Source of the DNA: Massilia norwichensis
Lineage (GTDB): Bacteria > Pseudomonadota > Gammaproteobacteria > Burkholderiales > Burkholderiaceae_D
Length of the DNA stretch: 64,000 nt
Assembly: GCF_024753245.1 (NCBI RefSeq)
Contig: NZ_JANUGX010000020.1
Location: forward strand, 1 to 64,000
Direction of reading: 5' to 3'
The notes under the pieces are model-generated. The model was not told where the DNA came from, made no database searches, and was given only the letters and a program-made list of their open reading frames with translations. Shown piece after piece: positions 62,597 to 64,000 of this stretch. Position 1 is the stretch's first letter. Every line of letters begins with the position of its first letter. The position numbers and the translations under genes were made by a program.

Positions 62597-63373
62597 TCAG
62601 TCGCGCAGGGTGCGCCATTCCTGCCTGGTCGCCGTCCCTTCGTCCTGCGGGCAATTGGTGATGCGCAGCTTGCCGTGGTGTTCGATCATCTCGACATTGG
62701 TCGTGGGTGAGCGCTCCGTGATGCAGTAGGTGCGCCTGCCGGTGATGACGCGCGAACGGCGCGCGCCGTCGCCGGAATTGTTCACCAGCTCCTCGACCTT
62801 CGGCGCTTCGAACAGCTCGGGCTTGGCCAGGGCCGCCGCTTCTTCCATCTTCTTGCGCATCCGCATCTGCGGGCTGTCCAGCGGCGCGGCAATGTAGGGA
62901 TTGTTCTCCTTGCGCAGCGCCTTGGCGATGCTGCCGATGTCGCGCCTGGCCTGCTGCAGAATCTGTTCTGCGCTCGGCTTTTGCGGAATGGCGGCTTGCG
63001 GCTGCGCGTCGGCATCCGTTGTGGTCGCGGCCGGTGCGCCTGGCGTGATGGCCGTGTCGGCGCTGGGGCCAGGCGTCGGCGTCACGACCGGCAGCGGCGG
63101 CAGGGAGAGGGCAGGGCCCGCCTGTGCACGCGGCGCTGCGGCTTCCTTGTGCGGCGCCGGCACCGGCGCCGTTGCTTCTTGCTTGCGCCGTTCAGGCTTG
63201 AGCTGCGCCAGTGGAATCCAGAAAATATCGCTATGCCTGCCTTCTTCGGATGGCGCCGGCGGTGGCGGCGTGCGCACCATCTGCCAGCCGCCGAGCAGCG
63301 CCACGTGCACGAGAGCGGTCAGCAGCAGGCCAAAGCGGCGGTCGGTCGTCTGAGAGCGGTAGGCAAGGTCCAT
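62597..63373 (-). CDS. TonB-like periplasmic protein
   Basis: 258-residue protein with a single N-terminal membrane segment (RRFGLLLTALVHVALLGGWQ) followed by a Pro-rich periplasmic linker (PAPSEEGRHSDIFW.., then Pro/Ala/Thr runs), as in TonB, and a C-terminal region (GRRTYCITERSPTTNVEMIE) without the canonical TonB fold motif. Two Cys in the end part could form a disulfide (YCITE, ITNCPQD). The function is unknown. Converges with pssA, 15 bp apart. Such proteins are common in this family but unassigned. Confidence 0.7.
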   Translation of the reverse strand: MDLAYRSQTTDRRFGLLLTALVHVALLGGWQMVRTPPPPAPSEEGRHSDIFWIPLAQLKPERRKQEATAPVPAPHKEAAAPRAQAGPALSLPPLPVVTPTPGPSADTAITPGAPAATTTDADAQPQAAIPQKPSAEQILQQARRDIGSIAKALRKENNPYIAAPLDSPQMRMRKKMEEAAALAKPELFEAPKVEELVNNSGDGARRSRVITGRRTYCITERSPTTNVEMIEHHGKLRITNCPQDEGTATRQEWRTLRD

Positions 63374-63441
63374 GTGGAAAGAGTATAGCCGTCGCCATAT
63401 CTTGCTTTCTCACACATCCTCACCGGGCGCCTAGGCTTGCC

Positions 63442-63957
63442 TTAACGGTGCCGGAAGCGGTCGTCGTACATCGGGTCCGGGCCATTCAGCATTTGCTGCA
63501 CCACGCCTTGCTGGTCGAAGTGCACGCTCATCAGCGAGTTCCAGACGCCGGCCTCCTTGTAGCGATAGGACCAGACTTCGTAGTTGTGGAAGGCCACGCG
63601 CGAGACCTCGGCCGGGCGCCCGTAGTTGCGCAGGATGTCGTCCTTGGTCCACTGGCCGATCTTGACCTTCGCGAAGTTCTCGCTGGTCAGCACCTGCTCG
63701 AAGGACAGCAGGCGGCCGTCCGGTCCGATGCGCGCCATGTGCTGGAACTGGCCCATCGGCTGGCCACGGTATTCGAGCACCTGGCCGCCGTCCGGCAGGG
63801 GATAGCTGGCAGCCGGCTGGCCGAGCCTGGCGGTGACCTCGGCCAGCGGCGCGCCCACCGGCGGCGGCTGGCGGAACAGCGGGGCGCAGGCGGACAGGGC
63901 GAACGTCAACGCCAGGGCCAACGCCCCCAGCGCCACGCTTCTCAACAGGTTTGGCAT
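63442..63957 (-). CDS. Outer-membrane lipoprotein, BamE/SmpA-like
   Basis: 171-residue lipoprotein. Signal peptide SVALGALALALTFALSAC with the lipobox LSAC; then VGAPLAEVTARLGQPAASYP and IGQWTKDDILRNYGRPAEVS, each resembling the SmpA/BamE motif, so the protein seems to have two such repeats. It ends NGPDPMYDDRFRHR. Members bind other outer-membrane proteins; this one need not be BamE itself. The next gene upstream on the same strand has the same C-terminal ending. Confidence 0.82.
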   Translation of the reverse strand: MPNLLRSVALGALALALTFALSACAPLFRQPPPVGAPLAEVTARLGQPAASYPLPDGGQVLEYRGQPMGQFQHMARIGPDGRLLSFEQVLTSENFAKVKIGQWTKDDILRNYGRPAEVSRVAFHNYEVWSYRYKEAGVWNSLMSVHFDQQGVVQQMLNGPDPMYDDRFRHR

Positions 63958-63964
63958 CGCATCC

Positions 63965-64000
63965 TCACAATCCCTTGAAGCGCTCGTCGAACAGCGGGTC
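63965..64000 (-). CDS. C-terminal end of a paralogous lipoprotein, cut by window edge
   Basis: Only the last 11 codons and stop are inside the window; they read DPLFDERFKGL, closely matching DPMYDDRFRHR at the end of the preceding lipoprotein. The stop lies 7 bp from the start of that gene, so the two are tandem copies in one operon. Confidence 0.65.
   Translation of the reverse strand, partial: DPLFDERFKGL

Overview
The window is a high-GC (mid-60s % by eye) chromosomal segment from a Gram-negative beta-proteobacterium. Gene content and order point to Oxalobacteraceae (Massilia/Telluria/Duganella-like): the iscRSUA-hscBA-fdx-iscX cluster, an ilvB-ilvH-ilvC-...-pssA cluster, an orphan Hcp/effector pair, a DUF3106/DUF3619 sigma operon, and abundant short palindromic intergenic repeats. 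This placement is inference, because no rRNA or other taxonomic marker is present.

Layout. 0-1.5 kb: type VI secretion module (Hcp, papain-like amidase effector, STY0301-type immunity protein). 1.6-9.1 kb: uvrB, an aromatic aminotransferase, and four identical tRNA-Asn genes dispersed among an Xre-RES toxin-antitoxin pair, purT and an acyl-CoA-dehydrogenase-like flavoprotein. 9.4-18 kb: MFS pump with divergent HxlR regulator, a decayed hybrid histidine kinase with two lesions, a DHA2 pump, a triple-CheW protein and a soluble triple-PAS chemoreceptor. 18-26.3 kb: tartrate/malate dehydrogenase, small HNH protein, two hybrid histidine kinases, and a bacteriophytochrome with its response regulator. 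26.3-34.6 kb: secreted lipase, secreted alpha/beta hydrolase, and a MarR-controlled tripartite efflux operon ending in an FMN reductase. 34.7-39.8 kb: DTW-domain tRNA modifier, a LexA-box-controlled radical SAM protein with two clamp-binding motifs, NadR-like ATPase, KptA and a GGDEF protein. 39.8-45.1 kb: ankyrin protein, ChaC-like enzyme, LysR regulator with divergent FAH/maiA genes, CBS protein and a uracil-glycosylase-like protein lacking the catalytic Asp. 45.2-53.9 kb: Fe-S cluster (isc) operon behind an IscR box, then a methyltransferase, threonine aldolase and an atypical pseudouridine synthase. 53.9-56.8 kb: ECF-like sigma operon and a deleted GST pseudogene. 57-62.6 kb: ilvBHC, a SIMPL protein and pssA. 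62.6-64 kb: TonB-like protein and tandem small outer-membrane lipoproteins, the last cut by the window edge.

Most of the window is ordinary chromosome. The points most worth following up are the SOS-controlled radical SAM protein with paired QLDLF motifs (35.7-37.0 kb), the Hcp/effector/immunity triplet (0.1-1.5 kb), the UDG-like protein without its catalytic Asp (44.3-45.1 kb), the dispersed tRNA-Asn cassettes with covarying terminators (5.0-9.05 kb), and three families of hairpin repeats placed within or beside operons. Function calls rest on motif and family recognition by eye; no database search was run.
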